From an uncultured Clostridia bacterium (lineage in GTDB: Bacteria; Bacillota; Clostridia; Oscillospirales; Acutalibacteraceae): a stretch of DNA of 64,000 nucleotides. The notes beneath the pieces were generated by a model. That model was not told where the DNA came from and searched no databases. It saw only the letters and a list, made by a program, of their open reading frames with translations. Positions 8,530 through 17,073 of this stretch are shown piece after piece. The DNA is taken from contig CAMHQC010000002.1 of NCBI GenBank assembly GCA_946187325.1, positions 88,606 through 152,605 on the forward strand. Reading direction: 5' to 3'. The translations under genes were made by a program, and so were the position numbers. The stretch's first letter is position 1. Every line of letters starts with the position of its first letter.

Positions 8530-10350
8530 ATGAGTAAAAGAGAAAACTTGCGTAATGTCGCTATTATCGCTCACGTTGACCACGGTAAAACTACTTTAGT
8601 AGACCAGCTCTTAAAGCAGAGCGGTGTTTTCCGTGAGAATGAGGAAGTTAACGAGAGAGTTATGGACTCTAACGACCTCGAGCGCGAGCGCGGAATAACT
8701 ATTCTTTCTAAAAACACTGCCGTTATGTACAACGGCACTAAGATTAATATAGTAGATACCCCGGGACACGCCGACTTCGGCGGTGAGGTAGAGCGTATTC
8801 TTATGATGGTTGACGGCGTTGTGCTTTTAGTCGACGCGTTCGAGGGCTGTATGCCTCAGACTCGCTTTGTACTTAAAAAGGCGCTCGGCTTAGGTAAAAA
8901 GCCCTTAGTTGTGCTTAATAAAATTGACCGTCCGGGAGCTCGTCCCGAGGAAGTTGTCGACGAAGTTCTCGACTTGTTTATCGAGCTCGGCGCCGACGAG
9001 GATCAGCTCGATTTCCCTGTAGTTTACGCTTCGGCTAAGGACGGATACGCTTCTGACGATCCGAGCGTAAAGGGCGAGGATATGACCCCGCTTTTCGACG
9101 CTATTATAAACGAAATTCCCGCTCCCGAGGGCGATCCCGACGGCGGATTACAGCTTCTCTTATCTAATATCGACTATGATAGGTTTATCGGTCGTATCGG
9201 TGTAGGCAGAGTGGAGAGAGGTTCTGTTAAAAACGGCCAGCAGGCTGTACTGTGCCACAGCGACGGCACCACAACTAACGTAAAGGTAGCTAAGCTCTAT
9301 CAGTTCGAGGGCTTAAAGCGTGTCGAAAGCGAGACCGCTGAGTACGGAGATATCGTTTGCGTAAGCGGTATAGGCGATATTAACATCGGCGAAACCTTAT
9401 GTGATCCCGAAAATATAGATCCTCTTCCGTTCGTAAAGATTGACGAGCCTACCGTTAGTATGAATTTTATCGTAAACAACTCGCCTTTCGCGGGACAGGA
9501 CGGTAAATACGTCACCTCCCGTAATATCCGCGACAGACTTTTTCGTGAGATTGAAACCAATATCGCTCTTAGAGTTGAGGAGACCGACTCAGCCGATACG
9601 TTCAAGGTTAGCGGACGAGGCGAGCTTCATCTCTCGATTTTAATCGAAACTATGAGACGCGAGAATTACGAGTTTCAGGTATCGCGTCCGCAGGTTATCA
9701 CTAAGACTATCGACGGCGTGCTTTGCGAGCCTATCGAGTATCTTATGATAGAAGTTCCGGATAACTACGTCGGTGCTGTAATGGAAAAGCTCGGCTCCCG
9801 TAAGGCTGAGCTGGTAAATATGGGTACGCGCGACAGCGGTGTAACTCATATCGAGTTCAAAATACCGTCGCGCGGACTTATGGGCTATCGTCCCGAATTC
9901 TTAACCGATACTAACGGTAACGGTATTATGAACCACGTTTTTGATTCCTACGAGCCGTATAAGGGCGAGATTATTACAAGGCATCAGGGCTCGCTCGTAG
10001 CTTTTGAAACAGGCGACAGCGTGGCTTACGGACTTTTCCAGGCACAAGACAGAGGACGTCTGTTTATAGGTCCCGGAGTTCCCGTTTACGAGGGTATGAT
10101 TGTCGGCGAATCTCCTAAGGCGGGGGATATCGTAGTTAACGTTTGTAAGAAAAAGCATATTACAAATACCCGTGCTTCAGGCTCCGACGACGCTCTAAAG
10201 CTTACTCCTCCTACAATTTTATCACTCGAGCAGTGCCTTGAGTTTATCGCCGATGATGAGCTTGTAGAGGTTACTCCGAACAATATTCGAATGAGAAAGA
10301 CTATTTTATCGAAAGAACAGAGAATGAAAAAGCAGTTCAGAAAGAAGTAA
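8530..10350 (+). CDS. typA: Ribosome-associated GTPase TypA/BipA
   Basis: The 606-residue translational GTPase is full length. G-motifs are intact: AHVDHGKTT at 14-22, [15 protein letters not shown] and NKID. EF-G-like domains III and V and the BipA-specific C-terminal domain follow. It acts on the 70S ribosome in 50S subunit assembly and in stress and low-temperature growth. It has its own extended -10 promoter. The next gene, an exonuclease, starts only a few bases after the stop, so the two are co-transcribed. Confidence 0.97.
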   Translation: MSKRENLRNVAIIAHVDHGKTTLVDQLLKQSGVFRENEEVNERVMDSNDLERERGITILSKNTAVMYNGTKINIVDTPGHADFGGEVERILMMVDGVVLLVDAFEGCMPQTRFVLKKALGLGKKPLVVLNKIDRPGARPEEVVDEVLDLFIELGADEDQLDFPVVYASAKDGYASDDPSVKGEDMTPLFDAIINEIPAPEGDPDGGLQLLLSNIDYDRFIGRIGVGRVERGSVKNGQQAVLCHSDGTTTNVKVAKLYQFEGLKRVESETAEYGDIVCVSGIGDINIGETLCDPENIDPLPFVKIDEPTVSMNFIVNNSPFAGQDGKYVTSRNIRDRLFREIETNIALRVEETDSADTFKVSGRGELHLSILIETMRRENYEFQVSRPQVITKTIDGVLCEPIEYLMIEVPDNYVGAVMEKLGSRKAELVNMGTRDSGVTHIEFKIPSRGLMGYRPEFLTDTNGNGIMNHVFDSYEPYKGEIITRHQGSLVAFETGDSVAYGLFQAQDRGRLFIGPGVPVYEGMIVGESPKAGDIVVNVCKKKHITNTRASGSDDALKLTPPTILSLEQCLEFIADDELVEVTPNNIRMRKTILSKEQRMKKQFRKK

Positions 10351-10354
10351 ATTG

Positions 10355-11221
10355 ATGGATATAATTATTCTTGATTTAGAGTGGAACGGTTCCTACAGCA
10401 AGAAGGTTCACCACTATGTTAATGAAATTATCGAAATAGGAGCGGTTAAGGTTAACGAGAATCTCGAGATTATCGACACTTTCTCTATGCTCGTGAAACC
10501 CGAAATCGGTAAAAAACTCAGCAGTCATATAGCTTCGTTAACGCATATCAGCAACGATGAGCTTTTCTCTAAAGGCTTGAGCTTTACATCGGCTACCGAT
10601 AAGTTCAGAGAGTTTTCCAGAGACAGCGTTATTTTAACCTGGGGTACTTCCGATATTTTAACCCTTATGGATAACTTTAATTATTATACGGGCGACAGTG
10701 AAATCCCGTTTCTAAAGAGTTATTGTAATTTACAGGAATATTGCGAGTATATGCTCGACGTCCATAATCCCGCGGCGCAGCTCGGACTTTTAAACTGTGC
10801 CGAAATGCTCGATATAAAAAGCGGCGAGGAGGAGCTTCACCGAGCCTTTACCGACGCTAAGTTAAGCTTAAAATGTCTTAAAAAGCTGTATGATAAAAAG
10901 AAGTTTATAAGCTATATCGCTGACGTTGACGACGAGTTCTACCGCAAAATTACGTTTAAAAACAAGCTTATTACCGATATAAATAATCCGCTTATTGACA
11001 AATCCCAGCTCTACTTTATCTGCGATGATTGCGGAATCAGGGTAGAACAGCTAACTCACTTTAAGGTCAAGAATAAAAACTTCGTAGCTAAGTTCCGTTG
11101 TCCTAAATGCCGTAAGATATTTAACGGTAAAATCGCTATGCGGCTTAAATACGACGGCGTTACAATAAAAAAACGAACCTTTATTAATGAACCACCTCAG
11201 ATTCCTGATGATGACGATTAA
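10355..11221 (+). CDS. DEDDh 3'-5' exonuclease domain protein with C-terminal zinc ribbon
   Basis: The protein has an RNase T/DnaQ-type exonuclease domain over residues 1-185. Motif I is ILDLEWN, with the two metal-binding acidic residues, and motif III is HRAFTDAKLS, the His-x4-Asp of DEDDh enzymes. A C-terminal zinc ribbon follows (CDDC and CPKC, about 215-250), which is unusual for plain DnaQ epsilon chains and suggests nucleic acid binding. I take the ATG at 10355; a TTG one codon earlier is possible. It is coupled to typA and ends at a strong terminator. The substrate, DNA or RNA, is not determined. Confidence 0.85.
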   Translation: MDIIILDLEWNGSYSKKVHHYVNEIIEIGAVKVNENLEIIDTFSMLVKPEIGKKLSSHIASLTHISNDELFSKGLSFTSATDKFREFSRDSVILTWGTSDILTLMDNFNYYTGDSEIPFLKSYCNLQEYCEYMLDVHNPAAQLGLLNCAEMLDIKSGEEELHRAFTDAKLSLKCLKKLYDKKKFISYIADVDDEFYRKITFKNKLITDINNPLIDKSQLYFICDDCGIRVEQLTHFKVKNKNFVAKFRCPKCRKIFNGKIAMRLKYDGVTIKKRTFINEPPQIPDDDD

Positions 11222-11227
11222 CTTACG

Positions 11228-11261
11228 GAGCCTGCTCAACATTTTGGGCAGGCTCTGTTTT
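11228..11261 (+). terminator. Terminator after typA-exonuclease
   Basis: GAGCCTGC pairs with GCAGGCTC, extended inward by a U-G and a C-G pair, followed by TGTTTTT. The hairpin begins 7 bases after the stop codon. Confidence 0.9.
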
Positions 11262-11262
11262 T

Positions 11263-11397
11263 GCTCTATAGGAAACTACTTAAAACTTGTATAAATATTC
11301 CGGCATAACAGTGTTAAGGAAAAGAACATCTTACCTGACTCCTATAGAGCTAAAATTTTTATTTTGTGCGCCAGGCAGCACGCTGCGCGCGTTTTTT
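11263..11397 (+). ncRNA. Candidate small structured RNA with its own terminator
   Basis: GCTCTATAGGA (11263-11273) and its exact complement TCCTATAGAGC (11340-11350) close an 88-base span. A GC-rich hairpin follows (GCGC-bulge-GCAG / CTGC-GCGC, 11368-11390) with T6 at 11392-11397. A closing helix followed by an intrinsic terminator is the layout of many small RNAs. No promoter was confidently placed, since the left arm starts right after the upstream terminator, so it could be processed from read-through. It does not match 6S, SRP, tmRNA or a riboswitch that I recognise. A short inverted-repeat element is an alternative. Confidence 0.4.
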
Positions 11398-11408
11398 ACA
11401 TTTTTGAC

Positions 11409-11436
11409 CGCAAAGTCCTGACAATTGGACTTTGCG
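11409..11436 (+). terminator. Hairpin upstream of the small operon, possibly terminator
   Basis: CGCAAAGTCC and GGACTTTGCG form a perfect 10-bp stem with an 8-base loop, followed by TAAAAATC. It may be a backup terminator for the preceding small RNA. The U-run is poor. Confidence 0.45.
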
Positions 11437-11443
11437 TAAAAAT

Positions 11444-11457
11444 CGAACAAATATTCG
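11444..11457 (+). promoter_or_regulatory. LexA-like box 1
   Basis: CGAAC-AAAT-ATTCG matches the Gram-positive LexA (DinR) pattern CGAAC-N4-GTTCG at nine of ten arm positions. It lies just upstream of the -35 of the following promoter. Confidence 0.45.
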
Positions 11458-11465
11458 TATTTTTC

Positions 11466-11494
11466 TTGAAATAGAACAAAAGTTCTGCTATAAT
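11466..11494 (+). promoter_or_regulatory. Promoter of the small LexA-like operon
   Basis: TTGAAA (11466-11471) and TATAAT (11489-11494) are separated by exactly 17 bases. The spacer is almost filled by a LexA-like palindrome. The predicted start is near 11501. Confidence 0.8.
11473..11486 (+). promoter_or_regulatory. LexA-like box 2, between -35 and -10
   Basis: AGAAC-AAAA-GTTCT is a perfect 14-base palindrome with the GAAC-N4-GTTC core of Firmicutes LexA sites. It occupies the promoter spacer, so binding would block RNA polymerase. With box 1 centred 29 bases upstream it suggests SOS control; no lexA gene is in the window. Confidence 0.6.
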
Positions 11495-11500
11495 ATTATT

Positions 11501-11527
11501 ACAAGGTTATAGCCCCGATAATCTTGT
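11501..11527 (+). promoter_or_regulatory. Hairpin at the predicted transcript 5' end
   Basis: ACAAGGTTAT and ATAATCTTGT pair over 10 bp (one G-U) around the loop AGCCCCG. It begins at the predicted transcription start, as 5' stabilising hairpins do, and ends 35 bases before the start codon. Confidence 0.5.
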
Positions 11528-11562
11528 ACGTGGAATAATAACTTATAGCGAAAGGAACTTAT

Positions 11563-11778
11563 ATGAATTACATCGAATGGGCGGAAGAATACATAAACGA
11601 CGCCGAAAAAATCAAGAAGGTTATCGATAAATACTATAAACTTCTTAAAGACGGCGAAACGACGAACGAAGAAAACATAAACTCTGTTATAGCCTCGTAC
11701 AGATATATCTATTACGACCTGATCAATACCGCGAAAATGCTCAAAGCGCGGGCTAAGGAGAATGCCGATGCGGCATAG
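11563..11778 (+). CDS. Small hypothetical protein, first gene of the LexA-like operon
   Basis: The 71-residue acidic protein (MNYIEWAEEYINDAEKIKK...) is predicted to be almost entirely helical, with heptad-like spacing and many Tyr and Asn residues. It has no Cys, no membrane segment and no recognised domain. The ribosome site is GAAAGG, 6 bases before the ATG. Its last 17 bases overlap the next gene, which has a sigma-like HTH, so the two are coupled and probably act together. Helical partners of small sigma-like proteins are common in mobile elements, but no phage genes are near. The function is not recognised. Confidence 0.7.
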   Translation: MNYIEWAEEYINDAEKIKKVIDKYYKLLKDGETTNEENINSVIASYRYIYYDLINTAKMLKARAKENADAA

Positions 11779-12061
11779 TAAGGTATCATTAAACACTTCG
11801 ATTAGGCATACTCTGCCGTATTACGATTTCGATTATCGTGAAACTAACTCAAGCGAAGTGTCTAAGATGAAAAATGTACTAAAACTCGCTATGTTAAACG
11901 AGCTTACCGAACGCCAGAGATATTGTATCAGTGAGTATTATCTTAAAGGGAGGAAGATGAAAGCTATAGCTCAGGACTTAAATATTAATCCTTCGACCGT
12001 CACGCGTCATATAAAAAACGCTTTAAAAAATTTAAAACGAATAGCCGACTGTTATTCGTAA
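11762..12061 (+). CDS. Sigma-70 region-4-like helix-turn-helix protein
   Basis: This 99-residue protein resembles region 4 of sigma-70 factors without regions 2 and 3. LTERQRYCISEYYLKGRKMKAIAQDLNINPSTVTRHIKNALKNLKR (about 48-95) is a LuxR/sigma-4-type HTH, with the recognition helix around NPSTVTRHIKNAL. The N-terminal 45 residues are Ser/Asn/Arg-rich. Lacking the core-binding region 2 it is unlikely to be a full sigma factor; it may bind DNA as a repressor or activator, like phage ArpU-type regulators. It overlaps the upstream gene by 17 bases. A methionine at 11768 is a possible alternative start. Confidence 0.8.
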   Translation: MPMRHSKVSLNTSIRHTLPYYDFDYRETNSSEVSKMKNVLKLAMLNELTERQRYCISEYYLKGRKMKAIAQDLNINPSTVTRHIKNALKNLKRIADCYS

Positions 12062-12064
12062 GTA

Positions 12065-12095
12065 AAAGGAGCTGACTCAGTGAGCCGGCTCCTTT
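12065..12095 (+). terminator. Terminator of the small operon
   Basis: AAAGGAGCTG pairs with CGGCTCCTTT (one U-G), starting 4 bases after the stop of the sigma-like gene. The T-run is part of the 3' arm. Confidence 0.8.
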
Positions 12096-12122
12096 AGTTG
12101 TAAGTGATAAGTTGTAATTCAA

Positions 12123-12329
12123 TTATATCTCAAAATCTTCCTTGCTGAAGCTCATCAGCTCAGCTTCACCCTTAGGCGTTCTTAAAGTCGGGTTATAGAT
12201 GAACTTTCGGCATTTTCCGTTTTTTATCTCTTTTTTAGCGGAGCAGAAAAACTCGTCACCGCTTTTATCGTATCTGTCGCAGTATTCGCAGTCGGGTTCT
12301 ATATTATTTCCGAATAATTTTTTTGACAT
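12123..12329 (-). CDS. Small conserved Cys-rich protein
   Basis: The 68-residue protein has a compact Cys pattern, CEYC then C and C (near 15, 18, 29 and 40), followed by RKFIYNPTLRTPKGEAELM. This layout, two CxxC-type Cys, a Lys-rich turn and CrkFxYnPlxR, is one I associate with a short uncharacterised family of Clostridia, likely a zinc-binding knuckle. I start at the ATG at 12329 because AAGGTG lies 6 bases before it; a GTG three codons upstream is possible. It is divergent from pgeF. The function is unknown. Confidence 0.7.
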   Translation of the reverse strand: MSKKLFGNNIEPDCEYCDRYDKSGDEFFCSAKKEIKNGKCRKFIYNPTLRTPKGEAELMSFSKEDFEI

Positions 12330-12469
12330 TATTTTCACCTTGTTTTCACGTTAATGAATTATAATAATTATGTTAATAATATTTTATCATATTAAATTGT
12401 AACTTGCAAGTTCTTTTAATTTGGTATAAAATGTAATTGGTGATATTTTTGATTTTTAACAGCAAGGTA

Positions 12470-13282
12470 ATGAATCTTAACAATAAAGATACCGTTCCGT
12501 ATCTTTCATATAAACGATTAGAAGAAATTGATTTTATAAAACACGGCTTTTCAACACGTCTCGGCGGAGTAAGCGAGGGAATATTTTCCACTATGAATTT
12601 AGCCTTTAACCGCGGTGATAATAAAGACGCTGTTGTGGAAAACTATCATAGAATTTGTGACAGTATCGGGCTCGATTTTGATACCTTAGTTGCTTCAGCT
12701 CAGGATCATAACACTTTTGTGAGAGTTGTAAATTCCGAAAACCGAGGTGTCGGTATTACTAAACCGCGCGATATTCAGAGCGTTGACGCGCTCGTTACCG
12801 CCGAAAAGGATGTAACTTTGGTTACTTATTACGCCGATTGTACGCCTCTGTTTTTTGTAGATACCAAAAACAAGGTTATAGCCTTAGCTCACGCGGGCTG
12901 GCGCGGAACTGTCGGTCGTATCGGCGAAAAGGTTATTAAAACTATGACCGATAACTTCTCCGTTAACCCCGAGGATGTTGTTTGCGCCGTAGGTCCGGCG
13001 ATTTCTAAATGCTGTTACGAAGTTGACGAAGCCTGCGCCAAGCAGTTCTATGACCTTAATGATTTAGATAATTCTAAATTTATATTTCCGAAAGAGAATA
13101 ATAAATTTATGATTGATTTATTGGAAACGAATAAACAGATATTAATTCGCGCGGGAGTAGACGAGAGCAATATTACCGTAAGCGACGTTTGTACTAAATG
13201 TAACAGCGAACTTTTATGGTCGCACAGAGCGACAGGCGGCGAGCGCGGTACTATGTGCGCGATGATGTGTATAAAAGAGTAA
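12470..13282 (+). CDS. pgeF: Laccase-domain purine nucleoside phosphorylase / multicopper polyphenol oxidase family (YlmD/PgeF)
   Basis: The protein matches the DUF152/YfiH family. It has HGFSTRLGGVSEG near the N-terminus, the zinc-site residues in YYADCTPLFF and ALAHAGWRGTVGRIG, and KCCYEVDEACA plus CTKCN later. Members of this family act on purine nucleosides (phosphorylase and adenosine deaminase activity) and are linked to peptidoglycan editing in E. coli. The start is uncertain: the ATG at 12470 gives 270 residues with AAGG very close, while a GTG at 12440 would add ten. An extended -10 (TGGTATAAA, 12422-12430) lies upstream. The beta-helix gene follows 9 bases later. Confidence 0.85.
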   Translation: MNLNNKDTVPYLSYKRLEEIDFIKHGFSTRLGGVSEGIFSTMNLAFNRGDNKDAVVENYHRICDSIGLDFDTLVASAQDHNTFVRVVNSENRGVGITKPRDIQSVDALVTAEKDVTLVTYYADCTPLFFVDTKNKVIALAHAGWRGTVGRIGEKVIKTMTDNFSVNPEDVVCAVGPAISKCCYEVDEACAKQFYDLNDLDNSKFIFPKENNKFMIDLLETNKQILIRAGVDESNITVSDVCTKCNSELLWSHRATGGERGTMCAMMCIKE

Positions 13283-13291
13283 AGGATTTTT

Positions 13292-15748
13292 ATGAATAGG
13301 AGAATACTTAAATTTATCTCATTTTTTATTATAATACTGTATGTTGTAAGTATGTTTACAATATCCGTATCCAACGCGGTAACCTATACTAATTCCAAGG
13401 GTACCGTTAAGGTTGTCTGCGGAAAATACAGAAAGAAATTTAAAGCTAAAAAATACGGCAGGAATTTTTCACGAGCCCTAAACGAAGCGTTAAATACCGC
13501 CCGTAAGAAAGCGAGCGCTTCTAAGCCCGCTGTAGTAAGTGTGTCTAAGGGCAACTATAAGCTCGACCGTACAATTAAAATCTACAGCAATACTACCTTA
13601 AAGGCTGAGGGCTGCGTCTTTAAGTATTACGGCAATCTGCTTCGTAACGGCTACAGCGGCGGAGCGTCGGGCGTTTCGGGATATAACGGTTCCTCCAATA
13701 TCACGATTGACGGCGGAACATGGGACGCGGCGGTTCCGTATTCTCAGGCGGGTACTGCTAATTGGCGTATCCAACATTCTACCTTGAGATTCGGACATTG
13801 TAAGAATATTACTATTAAAAACTGTACCTTTAAGAATAATTATAACTGCCACGATATCGAGTTCGGCGGAGTTGATAACGGTAAGATTACCAAGTGTAAT
13901 TTCTATAACGACAAGGGCGTTAATATCTTTAAGAACGACGGCGGCAGAGAAGCTATCCAGCTTGACGTAAATACTTCGGAAGCTATGCCCGAGTTTAGCA
14001 AGTACGACAATACTCCGACTAAAAATATAACTCTGAGCTACTGTAACTTTAAAAATAAATTCCGGGCTATCGGAAGCCACCACGCCGTTTTAGGCAATCC
14101 ATTCGACAATATTAAGGTTCATCATAACTACTTCAGAAATATCGGCGGTATCACGGTTTACGGCGTGTACTGGACTAACTCTAAGATTTACAGCAACACT
14201 ATGGACTACGTAGGTTTGGGAGTCGATATGAGAACTATGACTACGGGCAGCGGTTATAACTTTTATAATAACAAAAACCTTACCTGTAAAAAGTGCGATA
14301 AAATCGTCAAGGATTCAAAAACCTATATCTATGATAATAAAATAACTCTCAGAAAAAAGAATAATACCTACGCGCGCGCCTGCGGTATCAGGGTAATGGG
14401 CGACTATTACGCCAAGAACGATAAGAAAACAGGCGTTAAAGCGGGTACTTATAAGGTTTATAATGTAAACGTAGGTCTTAACGCCAATAATACAAGCAAG
14501 CCGAATATTATTAAGGGCAACGTTGCCGTGGGCGTCCAGCTCAACTACGCGGTTGATTCCAATATCTGTAACAACGAGATTAACGCTGACGGCTCGGTTT
14601 CCGAAACCTCTAACGGTATCGAGGTTAAGGGCTGCGAAAACGTTAATGTGTCGATGAATACCGTTAAAAACGGTAAGCTCGACGCGGCTCGCGGAATCTA
14701 TCTCACTCCGACAGCCGCGGGCTTCGGCAACGATAAAATTACCGTCACGGGCAATACCGCTAAAAGCTTCAAAAGCTCGGGAATTTATATGTATTCGTCC
14801 GATAATACTTCGGTAAAAAACAATACCGTGTCTAACGGCGACGATATGGGTATCTCGGTTCGAACTTCCGATAATAATATCGTCGAAAATAATACGATAA
14901 CCAATTCTAAACTATCGGCTGTAGCGGTATATTCCTCAAGTAACAATAATACCGTTAAGGATAATCAGATAACGTCATCCTGCGGTACAGGCGTTAAGCT
15001 GAAACAAGCCGTCGGCACAAATGTCGAGGGTAACGATATAACCGACAGCGGAGAGTACGGAGCTTTAATCCGCGAGAGCATTGATACTCAGTTTATCGAG
15101 AATAACATCGATAACGCCGAGTCCTACGGAGTGCGTATTAACTACGGTTCCAACAACACCACTCTTTACAATAACAGTATCTATTCGCCTAAAGCCGAGT
15201 GCGTTTACTTAAACGGCGCTAACGATACTACTAAAGAAGTCGAAAAGTCGCTTGAGGTAACAAACAACTATCTCAACACCGCCGAAGATAAAGCAGCGGT
15301 TGTCGTTACTCAGGATAATATCGCCGCCAGAATATACTCAAATTTCCGCAACGACGGTAAGGATATATTCTATTCGTTTAAGGGCGACGGTGAAAAGAAA
15401 TTCTCGAATGTTTACGATACAATCGAGGTTGACGATTTAACCCTTAAAAAATTCGAGGGCTATAATATGCTTAGCTGGAATTTCCTCGGAAGCGGGATTT
15501 ACTACCGCGTATATAGGGAAGACGAAACAGGTACAAGTCTAATCTCTGATACGCCCGAGCATTTCTGTATGGATAACGACTTGTTCAGAAAAGAAGAACC
15601 TGCCGAAACCGAAAGCACTTCTCCCGATAAAGACGCCGTTTCCGAAAGGCTCAATATTTTATCTTACTCGGTATCGCCTTATAAAGCGTTCTCGAACGTT
15701 AAATATTTAGGCGAGGCGATTTCGGTAAAAACCGAGCCTCAGCAGTAA
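13292..15748 (+). CDS. Secreted right-handed parallel beta-helix protein
   Basis: The 818-residue protein has a signal peptide (hydrophobic core 8-25, likely cleavage after SNA at about 29). From about residue 120 to 680 it carries many parallel beta-helix repeats with the N-x-I-x-N-N-x-I rhythm (for example NITIKNCTFKNNYN, NTVSNGDDMGISV, NIVENNTITNSKLS). This is the pectate-lyase/NosD-type fold found in polysaccharide lyases, epimerases and surface proteins. The catalytic class cannot be named. The C-terminal 100 residues, acidic and Ser-rich, include a fibronectin-like YNMLSWNF segment. It has no dockerin, LPxTG or SLH motif. It follows pgeF by 9 bases and ends at a terminator. Confidence 0.85.
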   Translation: MNRRILKFISFFIIILYVVSMFTISVSNAVTYTNSKGTVKVVCGKYRKKFKAKKYGRNFSRALNEALNTARKKASASKPAVVSVSKGNYKLDRTIKIYSNTTLKAEGCVFKYYGNLLRNGYSGGASGVSGYNGSSNITIDGGTWDAAVPYSQAGTANWRIQHSTLRFGHCKNITIKNCTFKNNYNCHDIEFGGVDNGKITKCNFYNDKGVNIFKNDGGREAIQLDVNTSEAMPEFSKYDNTPTKNITLSYCNFKNKFRAIGSHHAVLGNPFDNIKVHHNYFRNIGGITVYGVYWTNSKIYSNTMDYVGLGVDMRTMTTGSGYNFYNNKNLTCKKCDKIVKDSKTYIYDNKITLRKKNNTYARACGIRVMGDYYAKNDKKTGVKAGTYKVYNVNVGLNANNTSKPNIIKGNVAVGVQLNYAVDSNICNNEINADGSVSETSNGIEVKGCENVNVSMNTVKNGKLDAARGIYLTPTAAGFGNDKITVTGNTAKSFKSSGIYMYSSDNTSVKNNTVSNGDDMGISVRTSDNNIVENNTITNSKLSAVAVYSSSNNNTVKDNQITSSCGTGVKLKQAVGTNVEGNDITDSGEYGALIRESIDTQFIENNIDNAESYGVRINYGSNNTTLYNNSIYSPKAECVYLNGANDTTKEVEKSLEVTNNYLNTAEDKAAVVVTQDNIAARIYSNFRNDGKDIFYSFKGDGEKKFSNVYDTIEVDDLTLKKFEGYNMLSWNFLGSGIYYRVYREDETGTSLISDTPEHFCMDNDLFRKEEPAETESTSPDKDAVSERLNILSYSVSPYKAFSNVKYLGEAISVKTEPQQ

Positions 15749-15764
15749 TTTAATACCATAGAAC

Positions 15765-15788
15765 AGGGCAGCTCAAATGAGCTGCCCT
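15765..15788. terminator. Bidirectional terminator between the beta-helix gene and the pseudouridine synthase
   Basis: AGGGCAGCTC and GAGCTGCCCT form a 10-bp stem with loop AAAT between two convergent genes. T-runs are weak on both sides. Confidence 0.7.
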
Positions 15789-15805
15789 TGTTGTCGTGTA
15801 TGATT

Positions 15806-16747
15806 CTAAATAAAATTAACCTTGTCTACCTTAAACTCCTTACCGTTTAGATAATTTAAAATTCCCGCGTCCGATTTAAAGTTGAACCTGAGCTTATACG
15901 CGTAAAGCGCCTGATACTTACCCGATTTAATAAAGTTCTTTTTATTTTTACCGTATTTTGTATCATTAACGAGCGGGTGTCCGATAAACGCCATATGAGC
16001 TCTTATCTGGTGGGTTCTGCCTGTATGCAGATGAATTTCCGCAAGCGAGGTGTTTTTATCCGAGCTTAAAATCTTGTACTCGGTAATGATTTTTTTTGAG
16101 TTTTCGACAGGTTTTTTAAACACCTTCACGGTATTTGTGCTGTTGTTTTTAATTAGGTAATCTTCTAAAATTCCGCTGTCGTATTTAGGCTTACCGCATA
16201 GCTTACACAGGTAGTATTTCTCAATCTCTCTCGTACGCATTTTTTCGTTGAGTATCCTCAGCGCCTGAGCGTTTTTAGCCGCTATGACTATTCCGCCTGT
16301 ATTTCTGTCGATTCGGTTAACTAAAGCGGGGGAGAATGAGCTTTCTTTTTCGGGATTATATTCGCCTTTTTTGTACAGGTAGTGCTGAACCCTCATAACT
16401 AAGCTGTCGAAGTGATAGCTTTTGTCCTGATGCACCAAAACGCCCTGCTTTTTGTCTATGAGCAGGATGTTTTCGTCCTCATAAACGATACTGAGCTTAT
16501 CAGGAGCCTTTAAAAACTCGTAGCTTTTTTCGGGATTATCCTCAAAAAATTCGTCCTTAATATATAGCGTAAGAATATCGCCGGCTTTAATGAAGTCGGC
16601 TTTATCGCATTTTTTACCGTTGAGCTTTATGTATTTAGTTCTTATGTACTTGTACATTAGCGACTTCGGCATCGTCTTAAATCTTTTGCTTAAAAATTTA
16701 TCAAGCCTCTGACCGCCGTCGTTTTCTTTAATCTCTATAGTTCTCAT
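15806..16747 (-). CDS. RluA-family 23S rRNA pseudouridine synthase
   Basis: The 313-residue protein has an N-terminal S4 RNA-binding domain (about 12-75) and an RluC/RluD-type catalytic domain. The motif NRIDRNTGGIVIAAKN carries the catalytic Asp (HRLDxxTSG in the family), and HLHTGRTHQIRAHMAFIGHPLVNDTKYG is the conserved RTHQIR segment. It isomerises uridines in 23S rRNA. RluC versus RluD specificity cannot be decided from sequence alone. It is monocistronic and convergent with the beta-helix gene. Confidence 0.93.
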   Translation of the reverse strand: MRTIEIKENDGGQRLDKFLSKRFKTMPKSLMYKYIRTKYIKLNGKKCDKADFIKAGDILTLYIKDEFFEDNPEKSYEFLKAPDKLSIVYEDENILLIDKKQGVLVHQDKSYHFDSLVMRVQHYLYKKGEYNPEKESSFSPALVNRIDRNTGGIVIAAKNAQALRILNEKMRTREIEKYYLCKLCGKPKYDSGILEDYLIKNNSTNTVKVFKKPVENSKKIITEYKILSSDKNTSLAEIHLHTGRTHQIRAHMAFIGHPLVNDTKYGKNKKNFIKSGKYQALYAYKLRFNFKSDAGILNYLNGKEFKVDKVNFI

Positions 16748-16916
16748 ATCGTTATTATATTATTTATACAGAAAAAATGCAAGAAATATAGTTATAGATT
16801 CGCCGTTAAATATAAAAACATTCAATATCGCGTTATTCCGAGTGAATCGTAAGCTTTATATCGGAAAATTTGTAACAAATGTAATTTAAGTTAATATACT
16901 GCTAAAGGGTGATTAA

Positions 16917-17060
16917 ATGAAAACGTACAGAAGCCAGATTTTCTCGACATTAAGCTTCGGCTTAGGGTTGCTCGTCGCGACTGTTTTGCCGACTAAATGG
17001 GTGCTTATAATTTCTTTAATCGCCACGGTATTTTTAGCTTGGAGTATCTGCAAGCGTTAA
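16917..17060 (+). CDS. Small membrane protein upstream of spoVM
   Basis: A 47-residue ORF (MKTYRSQIFSTLSFGLG...) has a strong ribosome site (AAAGGGTG, 6 bases before the ATG) and ends 13 bases before spoVM, with which it appears co-transcribed. Two short hydrophobic segments (about 12-24 and 28-43) joined by PTKW suggest a helical hairpin in the membrane; the tail is CKR. No family is recognised. Co-transcription with spoVM suggests a possible role in the sporulating mother cell, which is inference. Confidence 0.65.
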   Translation: MKTYRSQIFSTLSFGLGLLVATVLPTKWVLIISLIATVFLAWSICKR

Positions 17061-17073
17061 TCTGGAGGTAGTT

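Larger units (their letters stand above)
11222..11562 (+). other. Intergenic region rich in RNA and operator signals
   Basis: This 341-base gap contains, in order: the exonuclease terminator, an 88-base span closed by an 11-bp perfect inverted repeat and followed by its own terminator, another 10-bp hairpin, two LexA-like palindromes, a perfect-spacing SigA promoter and a hairpin at the predicted transcript 5' end. Each is listed separately. No ORF was found in it. Confidence 0.75.

Noticed and set aside
13598..14083. Antisense open frame of 161 codons opposite the beta-helix gene
   Set aside because: Low-complexity shadow of the Asn/Thr-rich repeats; no ribosome site and no domain.
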